From NCBI GenBank assembly GCA_002749535.1, contig MZZL01000394.1, positions 124,001 through 188,000 of the forward strand: a DNA stretch of 64,000 bases, in the 5' to 3' direction. Shown in pieces: positions 32,981 to 46,002 of this stretch. The first letter of the stretch is position 1, and each line of letters starts with the position of its first letter. The position numbers were made by a program, and so were the translations under genes. Origin of the DNA: Apophysomyces variabilis. Taxonomy: Eukaryota; Mucoromycota; Mucoromycetes; Mucorales; Mucoraceae. The notes under the pieces were generated by a model that saw nothing but the letters and a program-made list of their open reading frames with translations, searched no databases and was not told the DNA's origin.

Positions 32981-33487
32981 GTATACCAGTGAGCAATAGC
33001 CGGGTGACGATGCCAAACTAACACGTCGTTGCGGTAGCATACCACTATCTTGCACAGAAATGGTGAACTTTATGTATAGACTTTACCTGTAGTTTTAATC
33101 GCAGCTCATTGCTGTGGCAATAGGCTATCCTAGTTTAATAGATTCGGAATGCAAAACTTTCATCCTAATTGAAGTTGACTAGTAGAGCATAACAGAAAAA
33201 ATTAGCCTTGTAATCCATTTTATTACTTAACCTATTACAATACACTTTTCCTTTGAGTGCAACATCACTATATCAGTTCCCTTGCTAGGCCATACTTGCT
33301 AAAAAGCTCTTACATTACTTACGCAGAGTAACCTTTCGTATAAATCTGGAGGCATCGATTACTGCAAGATAGATAGTGCATATCTTATAAAAGCCTCCTT
33401 GATCAACAGTTTGGCCGATAGATTTTCATGAATGTTAAAGATAGAATGCGATTTTATTTACAGAGAAATTTTTTTTTTTTGGTTTGG
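32981..33487. other. convergent 3' spacer
   Basis: About 500 bp between the 3' ends of SNAPC3 and POL2. AT-rich, with a T-run at 33470-33480 that lies next to the POL2 stop. No gene seen. Confidence 0.5.
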
Positions 33488-36400
33488 CTAAAGCCTAGCA
33501 AGGCTCCATTCAACGACATCAAATAAAAATAGCAATTGTTGTTCTTTTGCAACGTTACGAAACATTCTCAGTTTCCGTAGCAAATCGTTCTTGTTCTGCA
33601 ATGTCTTGTACTGGCTACCACATCGATCACACAACTTCCTCAGATTTTCTCGTTTTACACTTCGACACCGAGGACACGATAGGTCTTGCAATTGATAAGC
33701 GGACAGCCATCGTTGTACCTGCTCAATCATCCTCTCCTCGATCAATTGCTTGTTGTATTCTGCACCACAAGCACTACATTGCCATGGCTGGACCTTATCG
33801 TTCACTGGCATCAGTCGTTGATCACGGCAAAAATCAAGATCGGCTGAAGCGTTGCAATAGCTGCAGATCACTTCGTTCAGCTTAAAGTACTCGCATGGGT
33901 TTTGAAATTGAGCTTCAGGACTAAAGTCGCTCACACCACCAATAGTTTGTAGCGCATTTCGCTTGAGCACCCGAACTTCATCCTCCAGGTGCTTATCCAG
34001 ACCAAGCACGGCACACACAAATTTCACGTATTCAAAAGCAGGATTGGACATGTTCAGATGAGAACCAGACAGCTGTGGAAACTTGAGGGTCGCATCAGAT
34101 GTAGCAGTAGGCGCTCGCTGTTTCCGAAGGATCACAGGTAACCATCGCAAGACAATCCGCATAACGTTTTGTTTGATATATTGTTGCATATGTCGCACTC
34201 TCGGATCTGGTGCCATACCAGCATCTTTCCTGAACTGATTGCCAATAAGCCGTGGATACTGTGCTTTGCATTGATGCAATTCTTGGATATACGAGGCCAC
34301 CGTCTTTCTAAACATGTTCTGTACCGCAATGGGTAAATGTGCCTGAATGTTCCACTGCGCATGGACAATCGCGCCTGATCCGTCCTCCGCTGAAATTCTT
34401 GCAGGTAGTCCACCATAGTTCTGCTCGTCCATCCAGACCAGAACGTCCCAGTATTCTCCCAGTTCAAGACCGAGTACCTCAAACAACTGCTTGTTCAGAA
34501 CCGATCGATGCAGGTACTCGCAAAATGGTATTGCACTGTCGATGTTGTCCTTGGCCGTTGCCACAATAATCCGACGGAAATTAGCAAATACGATATTGCC
34601 TCCTATCCGCCGTAGCTCCGTCACCAACTGAACAAATACTTTTTTCATCATGCCGTGAACGAGACCATATAGACATGGGTCGTACATGTTGGAACTAGCA
34701 CTTAGTAACCATCGATGCAATGTTTCAAGCATCATGTCACCGAGCTTGTTGCTCTTTAACGCCGCCTCATGGAACCATTGCTGTACCATTTGTCGTAACG
34801 TGGTAAATGTCTTGCCAGAAATCATGCCTTCACCAAACATAGCCGTGTTGGTAATCCCTCCTTTATTGTATTCGTCGAGTGTATGTTGCACATTGTCGAA
34901 ACCAGCAACGCCCGATGTGCCTTCAAGTTCATTGATTGTCGGGGACTCCATAATCGTATTCAGACATAATCGCAAGATATCCAGTTCAACGCATACTGTG
35001 TCGTACACTCCAGGATGATTGATCTCAGTATTTACCAACTCGTGCGTGATATATATATTTTCATCGTCTTCACGGCCACCTAAATCGGGCTTTGGTCCTG
35101 GTGACCACCATAGCACCATATCATTTCGTATCAAACGTCTAGCAAATGTGATATCAGCCATGTATTGATATGAGTCTTGGGGTAGGTTGCAAAAGGGAAT
35201 GTTTGCATAGCGAGCCTGCTCCAACTTTTCGTCTACCCAACAACCTATTTCCATATAGCGCATCAACATTCGCTTAGTGACCGGAGTCAACCAGTTCAGC
35301 GCATCAAACTGATTATCTTCCTGAAGAGAGGGTAGCTGTAGACACGGGAACTCATTGATTATATTTGCTTGTTGTCCTAGATACGCGACAGTACGAGGCG
35401 ACACAACCACAAGAACGGCAGGTCCACGTCTCAGATCTTTGTACTTTCCTAGGGCCTTGTTAATCCCTCGGAAGGCTGCGCGTTCTGTCTGAGGAAAATC
35501 AACAACAAAGTCGACATCCGCTTTGAGTTCCACCGTGTCGCTTTTTGGCGCGCGACTATCCTCCATGAACATATTGTATCTGTCTTTGTATAGCTGATTC
35601 GCGTTTGGCATCTGCTGCCTGAGCTGCCTCGGTCCGACGACAAAGATATGTTGTTGTTGCATTGTTGCGCCCACAAGCGTGAAATAATGCCGGCTATCGC
35701 ATTGAGCATGATAAAGAAATACGTAGTGAAAGTTTTTCGGGTTGCTCATGTATTTCGAGTTGGCCTGGGGTTGCGGTACCAGATCAAGCAGATCATACCG
35801 ATCCTCTGATCGTTGCGATGAACCAACCGATTTGAGTACCGTACAACATGTACCTAGCTCCAATATAGCCCGCACATCTAATGGTACATTGCTTTCGTAC
35901 ACGCCTTCTGTGGAAGGATGATTGAAAATGTTGGAAAACTTCTTTTGCTCGTCTTGGAACACATCTTCAGGCATGATGACTTGAAATAAATTAAGAGAGG
36001 GTCTTGATCGTGGAAGCAAACGGGAACATGCCTCAACTGTACATGTGGGGTTCTGTCTAATCACTTCCGAAGGCGCCTTTTCTCTGCTATTGAGGTAGAA
36101 CATCCTGGGAATCGATAGCCTATGACAATAAAGCTGGCCCTGAACGGACACCCACATGCGATACTGACCAGGCAAGTCGGTCGGGGCAATGGACAGGATT
36201 TCCCATGTACTCGTGGCGACCGAACCAGTCTGACGTCTGAAATAGCCGTCGACGCCATTGTTAATTGAATTCTGCGAATTAATCTGTGATTCCCGACGCT
36301 TTTTGCGCTCAGCACGTTGACGTTTCCATTTACGTTTCTGAAATTCTAGAAAACCTTGATAATCCGAATACATGTCCGGCATATTCTCTGGTAAATCCTC

Positions 36401-39400
36401 ATCCGCTAATGCTCTGTCCAAATCCATCTCTGTATCTTTTAGCTTGCGTTTAGTTACCTTGGCTATCTTTGGTAGCTTGCCGTTCATTTGTCTCCCATCT
36501 GACTGAAAATCCTCGATATCTTCCATCTCCACGTCCTGGTCATTCCCTCTTTCCTCATTCATAGATAACGGTTTCTCTACTCGTGTAAACATATCGGTAA
36601 TGCGATGCTGCTTAAACTTATCGTCCCTAGCAGCAACTCGCTTATGCAACCAGTCGGGATGTCTGACGCGTGGAACAGGGTTTCGTACTTTCTGCATTGC
36701 TGCAGGAATCGTAATCAATTTTTGGATGACAGATCCAAAACGATCCAAATAATAAGGCCAGTCGAGGATACTGCGGATATCAAAGTTGTTTAATGAATTA
36801 TCCCTGAGCCACATACGTAAGAAATGCTTCTTCACACTCGGCTCCGCGGAAAAGATAGCCACAGGAATTGCGCGCTCCGACACAGGCAGACCGGCAGGTT
36901 GTGCAGAGATAATGAATTTACAAGCCAAGCCCTTGTCTTTCACCATCTGATCTCCAAGAAATTCAGCTAACCGCTTTGCTGTACTAATTGCAGTAGATTT
37001 CTGCGATCCATAGTCCTCCAGCGTTTTCGACATGCTTCTGTTCTCCGAAAGCAAATCGAAAAGTTCTTCGTCGTTCAGGTCAGCGCCCTTGCTATAGAGC
37101 ACGTCGAGCCATTGATTCGCCACTCCAGCAACTGCCGCATAACATTCTTCTAGTGTCTGCCCTTCTAAGAAGACCTTGAACAGTTCGGACTGGAAAATTT
37201 TAATCAATTTGAGTTCACCACGTCGTTTCACTTCGAATCCTTTCAATTCCCCCAGTGAACCGTCATCGTTAAATACTGCGTATCGCTTTTTCAACAATTT
37301 ATCTTCTTCCGTGGATGATGGCAGAATCATGGCTCTGTATGGACCATCGATTTCGAAAAAGATACTGTTTTCGCTATGTACAGAGTATTCGAACGTATCT
37401 CGGTTGACCAAGGTCTGGTACTGGTGATTGGTGAATTTTGCATGAACAAGGTGATTCAACATAGTACATGGATAATAGATTTTGCATTTTTTGCCATTTT
37501 TCAGCTGGAGAGAAAACGTTTCTGGAAAGCTTTTCGGAAGAATACACCAAATACCGTCGGTATCTAATTCGAGAGGCCGTCCGATTCGCTCGACTAATTG
37601 ACGTGCCATTTGGATAATAGTAGCGCCCGTCAAACATACAATACCCGCCATCTCTAGGGAATGCCATCGCGCACCTTTTCGCATGACATATCCGTAAAAT
37701 GAATTGAGAATACATTTGTGTGCCAGTTGGAGCGAGTCGTATAATACAATCATGTTCTTCGCATTAGCTATTTCGGTCACGTTTCCTTCTGCTATAGCTT
37801 GGTCCAAGTTTCCTTTCCATTTCTTGTGCAAACCTTTGTATTCGTATCGACGATCACGGAAAGCTCGCACAGTCTCGATGTAGAAAGGATTTTCCCGCTG
37901 ACAAATAATTGATTCCCGAGTGATCGTCTTGGTTTCGTGTACTTTTTTGTATACTTTTTTACAGTAATCGCTTAATCGCTTGTTTAACAAGGTGTTCTGT
38001 TCAGTGCTGGTTAAAGATATCCAAGAACGCGGTGGATCGTTGGGATGTTGAGGAGGAAATGTTTCAACACTGAGTTGGTTGAGAATCATTTTATATTCGT
38101 TCAATTTTGCTGGGAAATATTCACCACGCCAGGACCAGACCATTCGTCGATCGCACGTCTTCCCTGGCTTATTAAACTCACAAGTGGCGCACATAGATTC
38201 CTCAATCATCGCGTCAGGTTGCAAGCGGTTGGTCAAAATAATATTAGGGTACATAGCTGCTACGTCCAAATGGTAAATAAGCGGCTGTTCTTGCCGTATT
38301 GGATGGTCACGTAATTCTTCAAGCTGTTTCTGGATTTGAGCTTTCACTTCGTCGTAATTCACTACGTCCTCAAGTTTTTGCTTTTCTTCTACTTGAATAG
38401 TGAATTTTAAAGCATCGTCGAGTTGATCGATTAACTAGTGCCGAAAATGTTAGATGGATCACTCAGAAAAGAAAAAGCAGCTCACCTCTTTTATTGCTTC
38501 GGGTTCAACCTTAAAGTCTGTTGCAATGTCACTTCTGAACACTCCTGCTTCTAGCGCTTCTACGTGACCACCGACGTAAGTTTCACTTGTTAGCAAATGT
38601 CCTTCGAACATCTTATTGGTCTGCTCTGTGTGTTTGTTGGGCATAATGACGTTTGCTTTATAGGCTTCCACCTGAAAAACACTCTTAGTGCACCAATAAT
38701 TAGCACTGCATATTCATACCATCAACAACAATTCACAAAGTGTTCCTGAACCTTTTCGCAACACTTCGTCAGGTACTAGCGGGATAATATTACACAATGA
38801 GAAAATAAAGGGATGGACGTATTTCATGTAGAGGTAATATGTTGCAACGGCATCGGAAACTGAGTATTGTGCGAGGGTTTGTGGCTGCTCAGCAGCAAAT
38901 CTAAAGCCTGGTCAATATCTGGAGGTCCCTTCTTGTTACCATTTTACCTGGTCATATCTTCTGGATCTAATTCCATTGGGTTGTATCCAAGCTTTGCCGT
39001 AGTGACAGCTTTCAGACCTTGACTTCCCTGTGGTAAGTAAGAGTCACGTTTGACCCATCTGAAAGCATCCATATGGGAAGCATGTTTACACTTATATTCA
39101 TCTTCTTCATCTCTGTAAACACCAATTTCCTTGAAAGTAGACAGTACATCAGAATTCATCGCATCAGTGTCCATCAACCCACCTGGTACATATCAATCCC
39201 ATATACTTTGGCTCTGGCTTCAACAAAAGGCCAATCGAAAAAGTCACCGTTATAAGTTACGTAGATATTTGGTTTGGCGTCTTGAATATGTTCAAAAAAC
39301 CGACGTAAAACCGCAAGCTGATACAAGCAACGTGAACAAGGAAATCACCTATGGAATCTGATGGTACCTCATTTTCTTCGTTAAAGATAGTAAATGGACC

Positions 39401-40774
39401 TTCGAATTCTGGCTTCGGTGTATAGGCGAAATCATCAATATCCTGACTAACGATCTCGCGGTTCGTAATGAGATAACCCTACGGCATTGGGTCAGTGAAC
39501 ACGGTAACGGAAGCTCAGTCGTCCTAGTTACCCTTCCGTCAATCATGTATGAAATCATCATGATAGAATCAATTGTCGCATCGGGAAATTTGAGAGGAAG
39601 TTTTGTTGTTTCGATATCGAACGCTAGAACTACCGGATCCGGACGCTTTACAAGATCATATCGACGTGTAAGGGTAACAAATCCATCAGGCGAAGCTTTT
39701 ACGTTGTACCATATTCCAACACGGATATCTAAAAAGGCGGACGATACCGATAAGCATATTTTGTGTTTATTGACTCTAAACCTACCGAGGTCGATAGCAA
39801 CTCGGATATAATAGGGTATGTCGTATTCTCGCACGTCAATGATGTTTTCTATTGCTTCGTGCGAGCTTTTTTGGCTACGCATAGAGATATAATCATGGTC
39901 GTCGTATTTAATTTGGCTTGTCTCCCTATAACATAACAAGGATTAGGCAAATTCTACTACGGCTGTGGATCCCAATACCTTAGTATCTCTTCGTAGGTAT
40001 CAATGGCGTCGATTTTTTCTTGATTCTTTTTTACTGCCGGAAGAAGTACTTTACGTACTGCTAATAAGTCAGACACATTACGAAAGACTAGCTGAAGTAA
40101 AGAACTTGTGCTGCCGATTAAATGGTTTGGCTATGTTACAATGCTTTTAGTCATCTCCGTCCCTGATGAATACGAAAGAACATACCTCCTTTAAGTCTTC
40201 TTTTTGCACACGGTTGATTTTCTCAATGATGTAATCGAACCGACGCCTTAAATAGTCTTCCACGATAGTTTCTGATTTAGGCTAATATAATCATCGATTA
40301 GACCTTTTTTTTTTTACGGCCGATAGCAAGACTAACTCTGCATGCAATATAAAAGTAAGGACTGTATACTGAGGTAGCTTTGAACGTTTCTCCATTGTCT
40401 GTGAGGAAATAAAAGTTGACGGCAGCTCGCCCTGAAGGCCAATCGGAGTCCCTGACCACAGTCTAGGAAACAAGACAGCATTAGATTCCTTTCGTTCGAT
40501 TGTCCATTCATTGTTTTCGTTTTACGGAATGCATGTTAAGAAGCCAGCCTAATCGTTCGGGGCCTTCTTGGTAACGTTCAAAGTTGAATCTAGTTTCTAG
40601 TTCGTCCAGTTTTCGTATATGTTCGAACTGTTGATCTAGTTTTGAAGGTTCCATGCCAGGGAACGAAGATAAGGATCGTGTGTTTGCATGCGTAGACCCC
40701 AGCCTCCTCCCTTGACCTCTTCGAGAGAATCGACCATTGGAGGAAGACACACCAAATTCTGGTCTAGAGGACAT
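33488..40774 (-). CDS. POL2: DNA polymerase epsilon catalytic subunit
   Basis: Large B-family polymerase with 3'-5' proofreading, the leading-strand replicase. The last exon alone encodes more than 1600 residues. The N-terminus starts at the Met at 40774 ([12 protein letters not shown]) and soon shows RLGWLLNMH, the family N-terminal motif; next come [19 protein letters not shown] (near 40430) and the Exo I motif [17 protein letters not shown] (near 39620). Polymerase motif A is [19 protein letters not shown] (near 38250), motif [17 protein letters not shown], and motif [10 protein letters not shown] (near 37560). The inactive second polymerase half follows, and the C-terminus holds the two CxxC zinc modules (ICSYCNAS...CSACG; CPRCRS...CDRCGS near 33640-33880). 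Several introns lie between 38363 and 40510 and were not all fixed. The frame open upstream of 40774 is a Lys-rich read-through of an A-run and is not coding. Confidence 0.97.
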
Positions 40775-41694
40775 GGTATTAAGGGGTAGGGGAGAACAAT
40801 ACACGAAACGCGTAAGTTTTTTTTTTTTTTTTTCGCTTTCTCTTTTTGGCTCGCGATTAGATTCGGACTCAAAGGGAAGCAGTCCTCTCGACCATCCCAA
40901 AAAAAAAAAAAATCTCGCTTACAGGAACCAACTGTGTACGCATATGCCGTTCGGAAAAGCTTAGTACAATCCGCAGCTGGTAGCATTGTTTGGGTAAAGA
41001 ATATATGTCGAATTATCCAACGCTTTGACTTTAAGCAATTCGTATTGCAATTGGTATTCCAAGTGATGCTAACCAAACGTCTTGTACTGTTCCTGACACC
41101 TTTATCAGGTAAAGAAAAGACTTAAGTATCGAAAGTTCACGGACAATCAATCACAGTCTTTCACGACAGTTTACCGATATGCCCCTTTTCATTTTGGTAA
41201 TGATCCCGCTGATCATCGTACACTTTTGTCCCGTATAAGATGATACTCAGCGAAACAAACATTACCGAGAGAGACAGCTATCCACCCCAAAGCAATAAAA
41301 AAGGGAAATTGATTGACAGCCTGGTAACCTAAAGTAAGGAAGAGAGTACAGAAACCCAAGTTGGTGAAACATGGACCTTTGCCGGGGGAAAAGGTATGTT
41401 TTAAGATCCATTTAAGAAAACACTTCCATCCTTGGTGCTAAATGTCTATGCATTAGGTCAAGGTTTATGGATCATTCCTATTTCAGTGGAGGAAGTACTA
41501 GCAGCATCAATTCAAATACACTTGCTCTACACAGCTTAAGACAGTGAATTACTTTTTAGGAGATTACCCAACCATGTAGGTTTCCATACGCCTATAACAT
41601 ATGTAATGCTAGTAAAAAAACCAGATATCGTTTAATTCATTAACGAAATAAATTGTTTTTAAACAATGAATTAATCATTCCTAAGTATGATTCT
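40775..41694. other. intergenic upstream of POL2
   Basis: Begins with the POL2 leader, including T-runs at 40818-40833 and an A-run at 40899-40911, then about 800 bp in which I see no gene. Confidence 0.45.
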
Positions 41695-42139
41695 TATGGA
41701 GACGATGTCAAATAAAACAAAACAAATTATTTTGCATTTTTCAAATGTTCTTTGTTTAGGTGTAATTCTTTGCTTTACACCAGCCCATGTTCCTAAATAA
41801 TTAAAGTTAGTTTATATTATATTTTTAATAAAAGCTTACCTTCAATGGTATTAGTATGAATACCTCTATCAGAGACAAATTCTCTAGAATGGTTTACAGT
41901 AAAATGTTGAAACCCATAGCTCCTAAGATTATTATAAGCAGCCTAATTATCTGTGTGGATAATTGAGCCTGGAGCCACTTTTCTTAGAATTATTTCTAAG
42001 AGGGTTCCTTCATTTCTTCTTTCAACTACTTCTAAGGAAACTCTTCTTTCCGATCCGTAATTGAGTACAGGTGCGAACACTGGACATGTAGTTGTTGTTC
42101 CATAAATCAGAACTTGTAATGTGTCTAGTTCAAAAGCTT
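41695..42139 (-). mobile_element. Merlin/ISXO2-like DDE transposase fragment
   Basis: Minus-strand translation gives one frame with the motif order of Merlin (IS1016/ISXO2-like) transposases: LIYGTTTTCPVFAPVLNYG, VERRNEGTLLEIILRKVAPG, SIIHTDN-stop-AAYNNL, HFTVNHSREFVSDRGIHTNT. A 47 bp intron (41793-41839, GT-AG) splits IE from GTWAGVKQRI, restoring the 'TIEG-W-K-R' end of the domain. The stop at 41943-41945 (TAG) stands where family members usually have Trp (D-x-W-x-A-Y). The N-terminal part, including the first catalytic Asp, is missing, since the frame is closed just above 42139. This is a dead remnant; terminal repeats were not found. Confidence 0.75.
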
Positions 42140-42361
42140 ATTCTCTGGTCGCCGTGTTAAACAGAGATGCACGGTGAAAGTGTCCTTTTGGTTAGAGTCA
42201 ACAAAAAGGGAACAATAGCTCGATTCTTTTATTCACCCGTTCACGCACGAGCCGCGCCAATCGAGTCTATGGCTGTGACTACGTTTGTGACGATCTTGAT
42301 TTTTTCCGTCTTTTCAAAGAACTCGAAAAAAAAAAAGCCTTACAGATAGATCTCCACCAAC

Positions 42362-44487
42362 ATGGCACAAATATCCACAAAACGCAAGGCACCTTCTACT
42401 AATGAAGAAGGATCAAAGAAGTCCAAGCATGGTATATACAAGCAATGGCTTTGATTACAGTGCAAAAATACTAATCTTTATAACAGATTCCCGTCGAGAA
42501 CAGAAAGCCGTCCGTCACGAACGAAAAGCTCACGATCGCAGTTTCGAAATGATCACCGAAGCAAAGAAGATCTGGGAAACATTACGTCGAGGAGATATCA
42601 AGCGCGAAGAACAAAAACAACTTATGGAAAAGATCATGAATGTTATCACTGGAAAGGTTCAAGACGTCATTTTTAAGCACGACGCTTCACGTATCATCCA
42701 GACATGTTTAAAGAAAGGAAATGGAGAACAAAGGAATCAGATAGCAGAAGAATTAAAGGGAAAATATGAGGAATTATCCAAATCCATGTATGGAAAATTC
42801 ATTGTCCTGAAAACGCTGGAATACTGGTACGTGAACATAGGGCAATTACACATGCCCAAACCGTTTTACCAACATTGACAACTGTTTTTATGCAGCCATT
42901 GGCAGCGTGATCATATCCTTTCGGAATTCCGTACGCATATCCGTAAACTGATTCGCCATAAAGAGGCTTCAACGGTCATTGAGGCATTTTATGCCCAATT
43001 TTCTAATTCTGCACAAAGGCAAGAATTGATCGCCGAGTTCTATGGACCTGAAATGACCTTGTTCAATCGGGGAGGCGGCGCAAAGACATTAGAAGAATTA
43101 CTAGAAGCTTTGCCAGAGAAAAAGGATTCTATTTTACGGTTTATGTCCGAAACACTGATGGGTTGTATGGATAAAGGCACAGTGGTCCACAGCATTGTTC
43201 ACAAAGCACTCTATCAATATCTATCAATGGCTGACGAAAAAGGACGCGAGGTAAGAGAAAGTGAAATAGTAGGCTGAATACGAAGCTGATATGACCTGTT
43301 CTTCCTTTTTACAAGCCCATCACAGGTCATCTTCGGGATAATTTGCAGGACATTGTTCACACGCGTGAAGGATCTCGGGTAGCCATGCTGTGCTTATCTT
43401 ATGCTACACCCAAGGTAAATTAAAGAAAAGGAAACGATCCAAAATGACCGAGACCGATCTAACGTTCCTGGCCGAAAAACAAAATAGGATCGTAAAGCCA
43501 TTATTAAAGCCTTCAAACCTTATCTTGTCAAGATTGCCAAAGATGAATACGGATACATGGTTCTTTTGCGACTTTTGGATGTCACGGATGACACTGTTTT
43601 GATCAACAAAGCTGTACTTGGAGTAAGTTTTTTCGGGGACAGTGAACATAAAAGAAAAGTAATATGGTTAACGGGGATACGGGTTCGATTTTTCACTTTA
43701 GGAATTGAGCAAACATGCCGAAGAATTGTTTGCTGATAAGTTTGGTCGTCGTTTCTTCCTGTACATATTAGCTGGACGCAATACAAAGTATCTGTCCCCT
43801 GAAACTGTTCAAATTCTGAAGGCTGGTGATGAAATTAGGACCAGGTTTGTTGAAATGACAGATAGGTTATGTGGTTTGTAACTGACATCATGTGCAGTAA
43901 AAAGGATCCCGAAGTGAGAAGTCAGGAATTATTGAAAGCATCCTCTCCCCAATTGATCAAACTGGTGGCGGAGAACGCAGGCACGCTTATGCGTGAAAAA
44001 CTGTCATCCCAGGTTGTACAAGAAATTATGCTCCATGCTGAAGGTTGGTTGTGTTATTGGATGTTCATCCCTTTGGTTCCTTTTGCTTACCTAATTTTTT
44101 TCTGCGGTTAAAGGTGATAAGACGGAAGCGATCAATGCCATTTTGGATCTTGCTGGTGAAGGCATCGAAGTGGATGACCATGTGATAGAACATCGCTTTG
44201 CCAACAGAGTCATTAAAGCGATGATCAAGGCCGATACAGCCGAAGAAGCCAACGACAAGGCGCTGGTGCCATTAGAATTTGCTCCCAAGCTACTCGAACG
44301 CATTCGACCCAACTTGGCTCACTTTGCAACCAATTTTGGTAGCTTTGTCGTTGTCGCCCTGGCAGAAGAAGCATCAACAAAGAAAGCTGTCAAGAAAGAA
44401 CTCAAGTCGCACAAAAAAGAAATCCAGAAAGCAGCCAAGGAGAACGTGGGTGCACAGAAACTGTTAGAAATCTTAGACGAAAAATAA
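42362..44487 (+). CDS. PUF6: Puf6/PUM3-like RNA-binding protein
   Basis: Eight exons: 42362-42431, 42487-42826, 42896-43250, 43316-43414, 43488-43622, 43702-43844, 43898-44043 and 44114-44487. They total 1662 nt, giving 553 residues. A nucleolar Pumilio-type protein needed for large-subunit ribosome biogenesis and, in yeast, ASH1 mRNA control. The N-terminus is a Lys-rich targeting region (KRKAPSTNEEGSKKSKHDSR). Pumilio repeats follow, with helices such as VQDVIFKHDASRIIQTCLK, YGKFIVLKTLEYC and TREGSRVAMLCLSYA. The C-terminal third holds the CPL domain found only in this subfamily (FADKFGRRFFLYILAGRN, then HRFANRVIKAMIKAD and FGSFVVVALAEEA). All introns are GT-AG. Divergent from POL2, with the Merlin remnant between them. 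Confidence 0.93.
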
Positions 44488-44840
44488 TAAAATCACTGCA
44501 TTCAACAAAAAGAAAACCAACACGACATGTTCCTGAGGAAAGAATTATTTAAAATTCGACTGGCAAATGATCTATTGCACGCAGATATATAAGAAAAAAG
44601 AAAGATATAGATTAACGAAGAAAAAAGGCAACAAACAATAAGAGGAGGGGGACCAGGATATGGATCGCCATTAAGGTTGGGGAAACAAAGCATATTAGAA
44701 GGATGAATTACAAGTAAACTAACGGTAAAAAAAACAGAATGCACACTAAAGATGGAGGAAAACTGGAAAGAAAAAAAGAGAGATAGAAATAAAGATAGAG
44801 AGATGGAAGATAGCGGTAGAAGTAAAATGACACGCATTGT

Positions 44841-46002
44841 CTAATCGGTCTTTGCAGCGACTGTTTTTGCTTTGGCTGTTCTCTTCACCTCGCTGACCGG
44901 AAGTTCAGTACCGAGTAACTTGTCCCAAAAGGTGAAAAAAGGTTGGGAGAAATTCTTTTTGATACCGTAGGGTTGATGGTGGATATCATGGCTATAATAA
45001 TGATAATATAAGAAAAATAAGAACGCCCTTTCACTATTTTACAAAGCAATACCAAAAAAAAAGACTTACTATTCAACATTATTTCCAAAAAAGTATTGCA
45101 ACGGGTCCCAAGGCAAAGCATAGCCACAATGATCATCCACTAAAATATCCAAGTTGCTAGAAATGAGTGGATGTTGTGGGATAAGAGGACAAAAAAAAAG
45201 AAAGAGAAGACTTGCCTGTTTTCATGGTCGAGAATGTAAAGAAGACCATACTCAAGCGAGCAGACATGCCAGTCAGTTCAAAAGCCAATGTAGCACCCAA
45301 TGTATCCAACATGAAACCTTCGACAGGATGATTGTAAAGAGCACCGAAAGCATAGGGTACGTACAGACGGTGATGATGCGAATGGATGTGTTTGTACAAG
45401 AACTTGTTCATATGAAATAAGCGATGCAAAAAGTATTGATGTGCATCCATAATAACCCTAAGCAAGCAAAGCAACAAAACAAAAGTTACTTATTTTAATC
45501 TTTCGGTGTCCTCTCCCGCGTGTTCCTCCATCTATTTTCCTTACATTCCAGCAAAGAACTGACACGCAGGAATCAATCCCCAGTATACCGTCTTAGCCAA
45601 TCCATTCGCGATAGGGTACAGATTTTCTTCTGTTGTGGGCATCCACGCATAGAATTGATGGGTCAGTCGAGTCAGTGCTTCTTCTTGTTGGCGTGCTTGG
45701 ACGTCCGGATCCACCGGCGCCAAGATGGCAATGCCCATCAACACCTGGGCCATTTGTTGCAGTGCCACCATCGTAAGCACTCGGCCGACGGATACCCTAT
45801 TACGTTTTCGCATATCGTCTGAGGTGTGGATGCGGTAACGTTCAAAGAAGGGGATCTCGGCCTTCATCACAAAGTGGAATGTCACGCTATAGACCCAGTA
45901 TACCACCACTGGCACCCACAGGGCAAGCATTTCATCGGACCAGGGATCTCTCTGCAGTCGCGACTGGATAGTTGAAGTGAAGAAATGAGTGGTGGCATTC
46001 AT
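44841..46002 (-). CDS. SUR2: sphinganine C4-hydroxylase
   Basis: Four exons in transcript order: 46002-45545, 45457-45216, 45139-45070 and 44991-44841. They total 921 nt, giving 306 residues. An ER membrane di-iron enzyme that hydroxylates dihydrosphingosine at C4 to make phytosphingosine. Membrane helices lie in exon 1 (for example LWVPVVVYWVYSVTFHFVM). The histidine boxes are present: DAHQYFLHRLFH, HSHHHRLYVPYAFGALYNHP, and, after the last junction, YHDIHHQPYGIKKNF. FSTMKTVDDHCGYALPWDP is the SUR2 signature. It is only restored if the second intron (45140-45215) uses a GC donor (AACAG/GCAAGT). The start Met at 46002 (MNATTHFF) was chosen because the in-frame extension to 46134 is a hydrophobic, low-complexity read-through of the leader. 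Tail-to-tail with PUF6, about 350 bp apart. Confidence 0.93.

Noticed and set aside
34686..35018. 110-codon plus-strand frame inside POL2
   Set aside because: Shadow of the long POL2 exon, like the other plus-strand frames between 33547 and 38314.
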